A stretch of 64,000 bases of DNA from Bolinopsis microptera (GCF_026151205.1 NC_087077.1:9105983-9169982); one strand, 5' to 3'. Counted from the stretch's first letter, positions 42,818 through 52,515 are shown. Translations and numbers: made by a program. Notes: generated by a model from the sequence alone, not told the origin.

Positions 42818-43012
42818 CATGTGCTTTCGCACCGCTGCGGGCTTACCTGGGGAGGTTAATTGATTTGTTCAACGAGGTGTCGTACGTCACCTCAAGATCG
42901 GGTGACAGGGGGCTAACCAGGCCAGAACCCAATTAATTGGGTCTGAGGTCACGTGATTTCTTGACTTGTGAAACAAGCGCGCCCGCAGCGGCGCGAAAGC
43001 ACATGGTTAGAT
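42818..43012. mobile_element. Foldback element with CATGTGCTTTCGC arms
   Basis: AACCATGTGCTTTCGCACCG on the left is the inverse of CGGCGCGAAAGCACATGGTT on the right. About 195 bp in all, with no ORF. A related half copy lies at about 47835-47900 upstream of the transporter gene. Confidence 0.65.
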
Positions 43013-43052
43013 GAAGTCGTTTCACTATGGGGAGTTTCTACGATACAGGAGG

Positions 43053-43096
43053 AGCCGCGCACTCGTGTGCCGCGCGGCGGGTCATACAACGTATAC
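43053..43096. repeat. GC-rich palindromic repeat, copy 1
   Basis: CCGCGCAC...GTGCCGCGCGGCGGGTCATACAACGT. It is a variant of the palindrome at 51953-52099. Confidence 0.55.
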
Positions 43097-43302
43097 CAAA
43101 TTACATTTACAGTAGACAATAATTTGACAATAATTTGATTCCGGTCGGAAGAACTTTATATATTTCTATTACAGAAATGAGAAAGCTTTACAAAACTATA
43201 AACGAAAATTTTGATTTTCCAAATTCTGTCCCATTTTTTATTTTTAAACTTGAAAATTTCTAAACAAGATTTGGACAGATTTGAAGAGCTTTTCGCCCAG
43301 TA

Positions 43303-44090
43303 AATGAAATGAAATGAAATGAAATGAAATGAAATGAAATGAAATGAAATGAAATGAAATGAAATGAAATGAAATGAAATGAAATGAAATGAAATGAAAT
43401 GAAATGAAATGAAATGAAATGAAATGAAATGAAATGAAATGAAATGAAATGAAATGAAATGAAATGAAATGAAATGAAATGAAATGAAATGAAATGAAAT
43501 GAAATGAAATGAAATGAAATGAAATGAAATGAAATGAAATGAAATGAAATGAAATGAAATGAAATGAAATGAAATGAAATGAAATGAAATGAAATGAAAT
43601 GAAATGAAATGAAATGAAATGAAATGAAATGAAATGAAATGAAATGAAATGAAATGAAATGAAATGAAATGAAATGAAATGAAATGAAATGAAATGAAAT
43701 GAAATGAAATGAAATGAAATGAAATGAAATGAAATGAAATGAAATGAAATGAAATGAAATGAAATGAAATGAAATGAAATGAAATGAAATGAAATGAAAT
43801 GAAATGAAATGAAATGAAATGAAATGAAATGAAATGAAATGAAATGAAATGAAATGAAATGAAATGAAATGAAATGAAATGAAATGAAATGAAATGAAAT
43901 GAAATGAAATGAAATGAAATGAAATGAAATGAAATGAAATGAAATGAAATGAAATGAAATGAAATGAAATGAAATGAAATGAAATGAAATGAAATGAAAT
44001 GAAATGAAATGAAATGAAATGAAATGAAATGAAATGAAATGAAATGAAATGAAATGAAATGAAATGAAATGAAATGAAATGAAATGAAAT
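43303..44090. repeat. (GAAAT)n microsatellite, about 158 perfect copies
   Basis: About 790 bases of uninterrupted GAAAT (ATTTC on the minus strand). It directly follows the 3' end of a minus-strand LINE remnant, so it probably grew from that element's pentamer tail. Long ORFs through it (FHFIS repeats) are an artefact of the five-base period. Confidence 0.98.
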
Positions 44091-44650
44091 GATTAACCAA
44101 CAGCACAAGGAAGCTGGTTACTAGTTAACCATGTCAGAGCGGCTGACTGTGCGGGTGATGTAAGCAAATGTGTAAAATTGAACAAAATTATAACTCATTA
44201 TCAACTATAAGGCAAAGACTAAATTAAAACATCTTTTATTGTGAACCAATATTGTACATCAATTGAAGCAAAAACAATACAATACATGCAGGTATAATAA
44301 AGGTTAGTACAGTGACATAATCATTCAAGAAAGAAACAGATCCTAGAAAGGTAGAGATCAAGACATAAAATGGAGTGCGGCAAAAAAGAAAAGCCAAGGT
44401 GTCTTGCAAATGCAAAGTGAAGACAATAGAAAGAAACGACATCAAAACTGATTATATAAATGGTTCTTTAACATTCGTTTGAAACAGTTAGTATCAGTAA
44501 TACATCTCAACATCAGCGGAAGAGAGTTCCATGCAACCGCGGTGCATGGCTTGAGAAACGTCATCAACTTTGGACTTTTTAGTCTTTGGTATCTTGAGCA
44601 TGAGATGGTCATCCGGTCTCTTCGACCTGTTCACGGTGTTTGAAAGTTCA
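44091..44650 (-). mobile_element. LINE remnant D, C-terminal end and 3' UTR
   Basis: Minus strand: TFLKPCTAVAWNSLPLML, then CFKRMLKNHLYNQF and a stop at about 44449. This is the usual C-terminus of a LINE RT protein. The 3' UTR follows to 44091 and then the ATTTC array. The sequence next to the array also occurs at 22591-22680. Confidence 0.75.
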
Positions 44651-45468
44651 TAACACACAACCAGGGAAATGTTAGATCTGAGGGAAAAGTAAAATTACAT
44701 TGCCATACAGTTAGGATTCGAACTAGCTAAACCAAATTAAAATATTTGCATCATTTACTTACTTTTAAAATTCGATTTTTACGGGCGACGCCCAATCAAA
44801 AATTTAATTGCTTATACTCGTGTTTGCGAACATGCTAGAAAATTCATTGTAACATATTGAAATAAGTAATTAAATCCGGAATTTGATATGAAAAGATGGC
44901 ACCAAACGGATTTAAAATGACGAAGTTATCAAGCAATTTGTTTATCTCGTTAGCAAAATTTATTGAGCAATCATGTGATTGCGTACTACGACACCGTAAT
45001 TGGGCTCCCTGTCGATTTCCATAGTGCCAACCTAATCATCTGATCACACGTGATGAATAACCTCGTTATGCTTCATATCTCGGTCATCCGACTCCGAGAA
45101 GCTAGAATTTGAATCGCCAAACACAATTCTATACAATTTGGCTCAATCCGATTATTCAAACTATCAAATCAATGCATATTCTTTGATTTGAAATATTCCT
45201 CGAATAAGTGGTGATAGTAAGTCATACCAGAAAGAATTATTTCAATCGTGGACTCAGTGACTGAGTTATAAAAGCTAACGTTTGTGTACCCCCCCCCCCC
45301 CCCTGTATATACATTAGTTAGCCATGACAAATGTCAGTAAAACACATACGGGATCTCAACAGTCAACTGTCGGTCATATTAACCTTTACAATCATGATAT
45401 CCTAAGAATGACATTAAATAAGTAAATTTCAAAAACTCTATTGAATCTGAAATAAGAAACGTAAAAAA
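44651..45468. other. Non-coding spacer
   Basis: No gene seen. A C run of about 13 lies at 45290-45302. Confidence 0.5.
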
Positions 45469-45527
45469 TGTCCCGATGAAGATGCCAACAGGGAAGGCAG
45501 CACAGTACAGGGAAACCAAAAAGTTAG
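45469..45527 (-). pseudogene. 59-bp fragment of the SLC18B1-like gene
   Basis: Identical as read to 46376-46434 inside the transporter gene (codes FLVSLYCAAFPVGIFIG). It ends abruptly in a G run of about 18, after which the direct repeat at 45548 begins. It is the remnant of a partial duplication of the neighbouring gene. Confidence 0.9.
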
Positions 45528-45547
45528 GGGGGGGGGGGGGGGGCGGT

Positions 45548-46005
45548 CCTGGAAGTCGGCCTCCCATTTAACTTGTATGTGTTCTTAGATCACTGATCTT
45601 GGACTGTATAATCCCGTATAAGAACACGAACAGGAAATTATACCGTATTGAAAGTTATCCCGTATGTGGGCAGGAATAAATCACATACTGGATATCAGGA
45701 TTTTAACTTCTTGTACGTGTTCTTACTCTTAGATTACTGATCTATTGGGTCCGAAAATTCGAAGCAAATGTAGGATAGGAAGTCAATTATGCTCACAACT
45801 TTCCTGTACAGAAAACCATACCCACGTACTCGTAGTGAAAATCGGGTCTAAAAATAATTTTCCTCCGAACGTTCAGGATACGTTCTAGAGATCATTTAAA
45901 ATAGATTGTCCGAACAGAAAAATAGGCCTTTAAAATATTTGTATACGATTTTGAAAATCTTGGACCTCGGCCATAAATAATGTCGATAGCAGTCTACAAC
46001 AATTA
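45548..46005 (+). repeat. Direct repeat flanking the transporter gene, copy 1
   Basis: About 458 bases nearly identical to 47938-48394, same orientation. Starts GGAARTCGGCCTCCCATTTA after a G run and ends GATAGCAGTCTACAACAATT. Non-coding; only scattered single-base differences are visible. Confidence 0.95.
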
Positions 46006-46180
46006 ATGACATGTGCTTAAGGGGACAATCATACACCAAAAGCTAAGAAAGTATACAATAAAAACAATAAGATTTGATACATTAAAAATTATTTTTGAGA
46101 GCACTCACTTTCGAAAAAATATTAAAGTTATAAAATAATATTTTGATATTAAAACTTAATGTTCATTCTTACCGATTTTC

Positions 46181-47539
46181 TTACACATCACCGTTTTCTC
46201 TGGAAAAAACAGTTGCTCCTTTTTCAGTTTTCTCTGTTATCTTGTCCATCATGTGCATATGCATAACCTTGAAGCAGTAGATGGTACAAATAAGGGACTC
46301 CACAATAAATATCAAGCCTAGTATCCCAGTCGACCAGCCAAATGAAGCGTATGGAACAACGAATCCTGACACAGTTGTCCCGATGAAGATGCCAACAGGG
46401 AAGGCAGCACAGTACAGGGAAACCAAAAAGTTAGCAACCCAAGTGGGGAGATTACCATGGTTTTTAGCGCGGTACACGTCAAACATGACCGGGAGTGCAG
46501 AGATACAGGCCATGGGAACAGCAAGTCCGAGGAAAGCGAGGGAGGTGATGAGTTGTGTTCTGGAAGGAGAGATGAAGGAGAGGAGTGGGAGGGGACCCAC
46601 ACAGACATACACAACTGGCAGGCTCACACATGAGGCTAGCATCATTTTACAGGGCCCGAACTTGTCAATGAGCATGCCTAACAGTGGGGATGAAATGCAG
46701 ACAACAGCTGTGCTGACAAGTTGTACTGTTCCCGACCAGACCACGTCAGCCCCGAACATGTGCTCTGCGTACACTGAGAGCAGGGGCATGTGGTAGGTCA
46801 TGAGAATCTGGCCAAATGTCAAATGCCAAAGAGGGAACAATAGCCAAGGATCTAGAAATGAGGACCAGTTTTTAGTAGCAAGGTTCGCTTCTTCATTTTC
46901 TTGTTCATTTTCGTGATCCTTGTTGCTGATATTAGGGAAAAATAATGCAGGAACTGCGCTTACCAACACTAGAGCTCCAGGAACAATAAAGGCTAATTTC
47001 AATCCGCTAGATGAATAGAGCACAGCCCCGATGAAAGGAGCAAAAGCCACCGCGCCATTCAGCACTGCCTCCCCAATAGCTGTAACAAGACCAACTTTAT
47101 TAGGGTAGATGGCCAGTAGAGCTGCAAATATGATGGTGTTGATACAGCCGCCTAACATTCCAATCAGGAAGCGATCCAGCACCGCTAGAAACTTGAAAAC
47201 ATTCAAGTCATGAACAAAATCCAGAAGGGAGAAAAGCATGGTGAGGACACCAAGACAGGCGGCAGAGACAGACATCACCACAGGTGTAGTAAACTTGGTC
47301 AAGAGGAAGGTGGCGAGGAATATGGGGCCAAATATCAAGCCAATGGGGGAACCACCCAGAATAACGCCAGTCCATGCAGTGGTTATGTTCCGCTCTTCGT
47401 TGTATAGCGGCAGGAAGCTGTAAGGAAGGTTGAAGTTGAGGAATGTCACCGTTTGAAAAGCGCAAATGCAGACGAATGTTATTAGCTTTCTTCGAGTTGT
47501 ATCCAAGGTAGATGTAGGCTCAGAAGATGGGTCTGCCAT
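46181..47539 (-). CDS. SLC18B1: MFS transporter, SLC18B1-like
   Basis: 452 residues in one exon, close to the length of animal SLC18B1 (vesicular polyamine transporter). A cytosolic N-terminus is followed by about 12 hydrophobic helices. The first helix region (LITFVCICAFQTVTFLNFNL) and YSFLPLYNEE match the SLC18 layout. GGSPIGLIFGPIF is in helix 2, VLDRFLIGMLGG near helix 4, and LGMLIDKFGPCKMM is the MFS motif A-like loop at the start of the second half. A charged loop (NKDHENEQENEEANLATK) separates the two six-helix halves. By homology it would exchange protons for polyamines or monoamines across vesicle membranes; substrate is not proved here. The gene is intronless and lies between two direct repeats, with a 59-bp copy of its own coding sequence downstream. 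Confidence 0.8.
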   Translation of the reverse strand: MADPSSEPTSTLDTTRRKLITFVCICAFQTVTFLNFNLPYSFLPLYNEERNITTAWTGVILGGSPIGLIFGPIFLATFLLTKFTTPVVMSVSAACLGVLTMLFSLLDFVHDLNVFKFLAVLDRFLIGMLGGCINTIIFAALLAIYPNKVGLVTAIGEAVLNGAVAFAPFIGAVLYSSSGLKLAFIVPGALVLVSAVPALFFPNISNKDHENEQENEEANLATKNWSSFLDPWLLFPLWHLTFGQILMTYHMPLLSVYAEHMFGADVVWSGTVQLVSTAVVCISSPLLGMLIDKFGPCKMMLASCVSLPVVYVCVGPLPLLSFISPSRTQLITSLAFLGLAVPMACISALPVMFDVYRAKNHGNLPTWVANFLVSLYCAAFPVGIFIGTTVSGFVVPYASFGWSTGILGLIFIVESLICTIYCFKVMHMHMMDKITEKTEKGATVFSRENGDV

Positions 47540-47937
47540 ATTTTAGGTCGTCCCTAATTGTGAAAAGTCCATAATTTTAAGTTACAAACAAAGTAGGTTA
47601 TTATAACCCGTGCAAATCATAAAAAGTAAGAACAGTGAGGCCGAGGATCACAGTGGCGAAACGACCGCCCCGCTACCCTCGCACGTACGTTTAGCCACCG
47701 AAAAGTTTGGGAAAAATAAGGTTCTTAGAAAATAAGGAGGGATTGTAATTATGTTACAGGTCTATGCTATAGTGCAAAAATAAAGTTAAGAGACTCGCTG
47801 TTCAGAGCCCTTGCGCTTGCAGTGGCGCGCGCCCGCCTCACAGCGGTAAAACTTGTGAAACAAGCGCGCCCGCAGAGGCGCGAAAGCACATGGTTAGGTC
47901 ATAGGTGAATGTTGTAGGTGGGGGGGGTTGGGGGGGG

Positions 47938-48394
47938 CCTGGAAATCGGCCTCCCATTTAACTTGTATGTGTTCTTAGATCACTGATCTGGGACTGTATA
48001 ATCCCGTATAAGAACACGAACAGGAAATTATACCGTACTGAAAGTTATCCCGTATGTGGGAAGGAATAAATCACATACTGGATATCAGGATATTGACTTC
48101 GTTTACGTGTTCTTACTCTTAGATTACTGATCTATTGGGTCCTAAAATTCGAAGAAAATAGAGGATAGGAAGTCAATTATGCTCACAACTTTCCTGCACA
48201 GAAAACCATACCCACGTACTCGTAGTGAAAATCGGGTCTAAAAATAATTTTCCTCCGAACGTTCAGGATACGTTCTAGAAATCATTTAAAATAGATTGTC
48301 CGAACAGAAAAATAGGCTTTTAAAACATTTGTATACGATTTTGAAAATCTTGGACCTCGGCCATAAATAATGTCGATAGCAGTCTACAACAATT
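47938..48394 (+). repeat. Direct repeat flanking the transporter gene, copy 2
   Basis: Second copy of the 458-base repeat, 5' of the transporter start and preceded by a G-rich run (47920-47937). Confidence 0.95.
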
Positions 48395-48930
48395 TATAAC
48401 CTACCAGGACGTGCGCCGAGTTTGACTCGTCGACGGTCCTGTTTAATATTTGGAACAAATATTTTACGAGTATCACCTGTTAAGTATGAAAGTCAGCCGA
48501 ATCGGTTTATTTTTGGACGCTAATTCCGAATCACCCGCCATGACGTAGGGTAAAAATGCTTCTCTGTACTGGAGAGTTATGGGTAAAAAACCGTTTTGGT
48601 CACGTGACATGCTAGTAAAACACGAATTCTATTGTTTAGGGCTCAGGTTAGGGTTGTGGTTAGGCCTATACTTATAGAGCTAGGGTTATGAATAGCTTTG
48701 GGGTTATGGTTAGGGTTATAAGGGTTGGGATTAGGGTTTACGTTAACGGGTGATACTCGTAAAATATTTGTTCCATATATTACCGTTCCATATATATATA
48801 CCGTCGACGAGTTCAACTCAGCGCGCGTCCTGGTAGGTTGTAAACCTACCAAATTTACGTAAAACCATTTTGTTCGGCTGCAAAATCATAAAAACCAAAT
48901 TTTTCGCTTACATTTTTTTCGCCAAAAGTG
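48395..48930. mobile_element. TTAGGG-carrying TIR element (copy 4) broken by hairpin-ended elements
   Basis: 48500-48742 and 48854-48930 together correspond to one copy of the element at 50738-51112. They are split by a TAACGGG element at 48743-48853 flanked by TTTACG. An inverted TAACGGG element lies at about 48398-48485 on the left. The TTAGGG-like core (GGTTAGGGTTGTGGTTAGG) is at 48645-48740. Confidence 0.75.
48743..48853 (+). mobile_element. Hairpin-ended TAACGGG element, copy with clear target duplication
   Basis: Starts TTAACGGGTGATACTCG and ends with the hairpin GTAGGTTGTAAACCTACC and AAA. It is flanked by TTTACG (48737-48742, 48854-48859). About 111 bp with no ORF. Other copies are at 48398-48485 (inverted), 49155-49232, 50440-50527, 52434-52515 and 60255-60335. 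Confidence 0.75.
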
Positions 48931-49154
48931 ATCATGCGAAATACCTCAAATCACCATTCACCCCTGTAAGTCAGGGTCGGCTAAAAGTAAAATCAAAAAG
49001 GGTAAGCATAGTACGGGCAAGGGCAAAGTGTAAGACTAAGATTTAGACTTTTTTTATAAAGGGGTAGTACTAGTAAAGAAACAGTAATAATTAATTCAGT
49101 TAAATGAGTTCCAGCTAGGAGAGTCAGGATTTCTTGGAAATTGCTTTGTGCTTT

Positions 49155-49232
49155 AACGGGTGATACTCGTAAAATATCTGTCCAACTCGGCGCGCGTCCT
49201 GGTAGGTTAATTGTTGTAAACCTACAATTTGT
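49155..49232 (+). mobile_element. Hairpin-ended TAACGGG element
   Basis: TAACGGGTGATACTCG...GTCCTGGTAGGTT...GTAAACCTACAA, flanked by TTTGTGCTT-type direct repeats. The middle is shortened. Confidence 0.7.
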
Positions 49233-49235
49233 GCT

Positions 49236-49550
49236 TATAAAAAGCAAATAAGAGATCAGTATATTAACAGATCAGTATTGCGACAGAAAATCAAAATGTA
49301 ATTACTAATTCAGTTCATAACTAGGATCGAGAGTCAGGATTTCCTGATTCAATTGAAAATCGCGACGGGACTAGACGACGGGACAGATCAGGAAGAATGT
49401 TGATTTGGAATGTTTTGAAGCAAAAAGACAGATTTAGATAGGTTCTTGCCACACGCTATTTTGTGGGTATAGGAAACTTAATGGGATCAAATTGGCGCAA
49501 CTCGTTACTGTTAGTCCATATAATAGTCGATCTGCCTTATAGTTATAGTT
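49236..49550. other. Non-coding spacer
   Basis: No gene or repeat recognised. Confidence 0.4.
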
Positions 49551-49552
49551 AT

Positions 49553-49775
49553 ACTCGTGAAATGCTGCTCAATCACGAGGTTGCGGGTTCGATTCCCGCC
49601 TGTGCCACTAGCCATGGGGTGGGCGGCGTTGCCGTTCTGCTAAGGCATAAGGGTTCCGATGGACCTATGCAGCCCCCCGGTCTACTCAGCCGAATGCTCG
49701 AAAAATCGTGTGTGAGGGTTAAATGAGGAGCTGTACATGATCTATACAGCGGAATCACGGGCGAAGAAAGTGTGG
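49553..49775 (+). mobile_element. tRNA-derived SINE, 5' part lost
   Basis: 49575-49608 is the 3' half of a tRNA: variable region, B box GGTTCGATTCC inside a T-arm (GCGGGTTCGATTCCCGC) and the acceptor strand TGTGCCA. The matching 5' acceptor and D arm are absent. A GC-rich body (GGTGGGCGGCGTTGCC, GCAGCCCCCCGGTCTACTCAG) follows to about 49775. This is SINE-like rather than a functional tRNA gene. The short ORFs over it are not genes. Confidence 0.7.
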
Positions 49776-50439
49776 TATAATACCTTAACCGTCGCTGGCC
49801 TTAGTTATCAAGGACAAAAGAAACTAGCGACAAGTCGAACTAGGAAAAATCGCGGTGAATTTGCGGCGAAAGATAATGTATTTGCAGAGCTAAGTTAGAT
49901 GTTTTTCGTTAACTAGCTTGTTAGTATAGTTAGATTAGGGAGCGACAGGCTCGTCAGGCAAAATAATATTAATAGCATCTATATTAATAATCGTTAGTGT
50001 GTACTGAGTAGTATTAAAATCTAAACTAAAACAGACTCTTTTTCATGATGCCTACGATTGAAACATTGTCAAGTTAGAAAACGGTAAAAGGTACGTGGCT
50101 GCTTTTTTCGGTATAGTACCCACAAAACTCTGACGAAGCCCAAGAGCCTAAGTTTTTTAATCGGGATCAGTTTAATCCCAGCAGGGACCGGGATTTTCAC
50201 GATATTTCTATGTTGAAATTGGAACATTTTAAGTAAACTTCGTATAAATAGGGGGTGCACGATATAAATGATAAATAAACTTGCTCGGATTTTCAAAATT
50301 TTTGTTTCATTGTTTTTTAGAGACTGTGAGAATTTTTACAGTACCAAATTTGTTACACCTTTTTGGAATGATCAGTGAGTTTCGCCTAGGTGCCATATTT
50401 GATGGTGCGCGGCTTTTGGAACAAAATTAGGTGTAAAAG

Positions 50440-50527
50440 TTAACGGGGGATATATCTGTTCCATATATTAGACCGTCGACGAGTCCAACTCGGCTCGCGT
50501 CCTGGTAGGTTGTATTGTGAACCTACA
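50440..50527 (+). mobile_element. Hairpin-ended TAACGGG element
   Basis: TAACGGGGGATATATCTG...GTCGACGAGTCCAACTCGGC...GTAGGTTGTATTGTGAACCTACAA. It is flanked by the 10-bp direct repeat GTGTAAAAGT on both sides. Confidence 0.8.
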
Positions 50528-50737
50528 AGTGTAAAAGTCGCGTAATCAGTAATTTGACGAAATTCGTTGATTTTTGTCGTATTGTTTTATAATATCTTCG
50601 GTTCCTGAACATTGAACATGAATCATGCTGGAAACTTGTCAGAACCTTCCAATCATACTTAACTACCGAACCTAATTTAGTTGGGAGAGATTGGCCTTGA
50701 TTAAGAGGTCTAAAAATGACAGAATAGGTATAAATCC

Positions 50738-51112
50738 GCGCTCCTACTAAATCGCTCGCCCAAACTTTAAGAAAATTTGTGTGAAAAGGCCCTTTAGGCA
50801 TGAAAGTGATCCAGATCGATGTATTTTTAGACGCTGATTCCGAATCACCCCCATGACGTAGGGTTAAAATGCTGCTCTGGAGAGTTATGGGCAAAAAACC
50901 GTTTTGGTCACGTGACAGGCTAGTAAAACGTGAATTCGATTATTTAGGGCTCGGGTTAGGGTTAGGGTTGTGGTTAAGATTATGGATAGCTTCGGGGTTA
51001 TGGTTAGGGTTAGGGTTGGGATTAGGGTTTATGTAAAACCGTTTTGTACGGCTGCAAAACCAAAAAAACCAAAGTCACGTGAAATTTTTGGGCGAGCGAT
51101 TTAGTAAGAGCC
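50738..51112. mobile_element. TTAGGG-carrying TIR element, copy 1 (375 bp)
   Basis: Inverted ends CTCCTACTAAATCGCTCGCC and its inverse GGCGAGCGATTTAGTAAGAG. It is flanked by the perfect 8-bp duplication ATAAATCC (50730-50737, 51113-51120). The core (50945-51030) is degenerate TTAGGG repeats. No ORF. Confidence 0.85.
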
Positions 51113-51198
51113 ATAAATCCGTTGATAACTCAAATTCTGACCATCGAAATTAAATTGCTCAAAACTATTACTAATTTAGGTTCAGTAAAACATTTCAC

Positions 51199-51266
51199 AT
51201 AGCCATGTGTATACGCGTACTGCGTGACGCGCTACTGCAAGTGAGAGGGCTCTGGTTAGAGCTTAA
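51199..51266 (+). repeat. Short dispersed repeat (ACATAGCCATGTGTATACGC family), copy 2
   Basis: CACATAGCCATGTGTATACG...GAGAGGGCTCTGGTTAGAGC. Confidence 0.75.
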
Positions 51267-51440
51267 GTAAAACATAATATAAGTGTTTAACTTTACGTAC
51301 GCTGATCAAATTTCAACAAAATTGTTACATGGGAAGTATTATAACTTTTTGATTGTTTCCGAAATAATGTGCTGGCCGAAATAAAAGCTAAAAACCATTC
51401 AATGGTCAGCGCGCGATGGCGCACTGCCTAGTATAAAGTT

Positions 51441-51925
51441 GGGCTCTTACTAAATCGCTCGCCCAAAAATTTCACGTGACTTTGGTTTTTTTGGTTTTGC
51501 AGCCGTACAAAACGGTTTAACATAAACCCTAATCCCAACCCTAACCCTAACCATAACCCCGAAGCTATCCATATTCTTAACCACAACCCTAACTAATTAA
51601 ACCTTACCTGAGGACCCCAGGCTTTAATGTTGGTAAACGAATAGAGATTAGGCGGAATGACAGGCTGAGCGCGGCCCAGTAAATTAAACCCTAACCCGAA
51701 CCCTAAATAATCGAATTCACGTTTTACTAGCCTGTCACGTGACCAAAACGGTTTTTTGCCCATAACTCTCCAGAGAGGCATTTTAACCCTACGTCATGGG
51801 GGGTGATTCGGAATCAGCGTCCAAAAATCAAAAATACACCGATCTAGATCACTTTCATGCCTAAAGGGCCTTTTCACAAGAATTTTCTTAAAATTTGGGC
51901 GAGCGATTTAGTAGGACTAGGAGCG
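51441..51925. mobile_element. TTAGGG-carrying TIR element, copy 2, with an insertion
   Basis: Inverse of copy 1 (GGGCTCTTACTAAATCGC at the left, CCCTAA-type core, GGGCGAGCGATTTAGTAGG at the right). It is flanked by ATAAAGTT (51433-51440, 51926-51933). An ultra-short element is inserted in the core at 51604-51682. Confidence 0.85.
51604..51682 (+). mobile_element. Ultra-short 8-bp-TSD element, copy 3 (79 bp)
   Basis: TTACCTGAGGACCCCAGGCT...GCGCGGCCCAGTAA, flanked by the perfect duplication ATTAAACC (51596-51603, 51683-51690). Nested inside the TTAGGG-carrying element. Confidence 0.9.
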
Positions 51926-51952
51926 ATAAAGTTGTCATACTATATACGTTTG

Positions 51953-52099
51953 ACGTTGTATGACCCGCCGCGCACTTAGTGCGCGGCGGGTCTTACTGGG
52001 CCGCGCTCAGCCTGTCATTCCGCCTAATCTCTATTGTTCTCTATGTTGTTTACCAACATTAAAGCCTGGGGTCCTCAGGTAAGGCGGGTCATACAACGT
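51953..52099. mobile_element. GC-rich palindrome interrupted by an ultra-short element
   Basis: ACGTTGTATGACCCGCCGCG at 51953 pairs with CGCGGCGGGTC at 51982-51992 plus ATACAACGT at 52091-52099. The right arm is split by the element at 51993-52082, with GGCGGGTC duplicated. Confidence 0.8.
51993..52082 (-). mobile_element. Ultra-short 8-bp-TSD element, copy 4 (90 bp)
   Basis: TTACTGGGCCGCGCTCAGCC...GGGGTCCTCAGGTAA, flanked by the perfect duplication GGCGGGTC (51985-51992, 52083-52090). Confidence 0.9.
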
Positions 52100-52382
52100 A
52101 TGTGGTATGACAATGGATTATGATGTATCGTTCTCTGCGTCTCTGTAAGTGCAACGAGAGAAGATTCAGGTTTTGCAGGCGTTCCCAGTAATCAAGGTTC
52201 TGGCAGCCACTGATTCGACGAGTGTAGTGTCGTTGGATGCTTTCAATAGCTTCTATATCGCTGATTTTGTCGGGGTTCCACACCGGGCAGCAGTATTCGA
52301 TTTTGCTTCTCACCATGGTTTTGTAAAGGGTGAGCATGAGGAAGCGTGACCTATCTCTGAATTCTGTATATAATGTATACAT
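52089..52382 (-). mobile_element. LINE remnant E, post-RT segment
   Basis: 97 codons on the minus strand: FLMLTLYKTMVRSKIEYCCP, VWNPDKISDIEAIESIQR, then LDYWERLQNLNLLSLHLQRR. This is the conserved segment after the RT domain in many CR1/RTE-like LINEs. It is truncated at both ends. Confidence 0.85.
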
Positions 52383-52433
52383 TATACATCTTCAGTTTTA
52401 ATGACTGAAAATATATTTAATGTAGTACTACTA

Positions 52434-52515
52434 TTAACGGGTGATACTCGTAAAATATCTGTTCCATATATTGAGTCCAACTCGACGCGCGTCCTGGTAG
52501 GTTGTAAACCTACAA
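52434..52515 (+). mobile_element. Hairpin-ended TAACGGG element
   Basis: TAACGGGTGATACTCG...GTCCTGGTAGGTTGTAAACC. Flanked by ACTACTA direct repeats, although the site itself is ACT-repetitive. Confidence 0.7.

Noticed and set aside
43156-44108. Two long minus-strand ORFs of repeated FHFIS
   Set aside because: They come from the five-base GAAAT period, which gives one endlessly open reading frame; not a protein gene.
46281-46796. 171-codon plus-strand ORF inside the transporter gene
   Set aside because: Antisense shadow of a strongly supported membrane transporter; no domain features.
47208-47465. Further ORFs on both strands over the transporter
   Set aside because: Out-of-frame shadows of the 452-residue ORF.
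48743-48853. Canonical hammerhead ribozyme
   Set aside because: Size, stem and GCGCGTCCTGG are suggestive, but the invariant CUGAUGA and GAAA core cannot be placed.
49575-49608. Functional tRNA gene
   Set aside because: Only the 3' half is present; no 5' acceptor or D arm.
50945-51030. Chromosome end (true telomere)
   Set aside because: The TTAGGG-like runs are short, degenerate and enclosed in TIR elements with target duplications.
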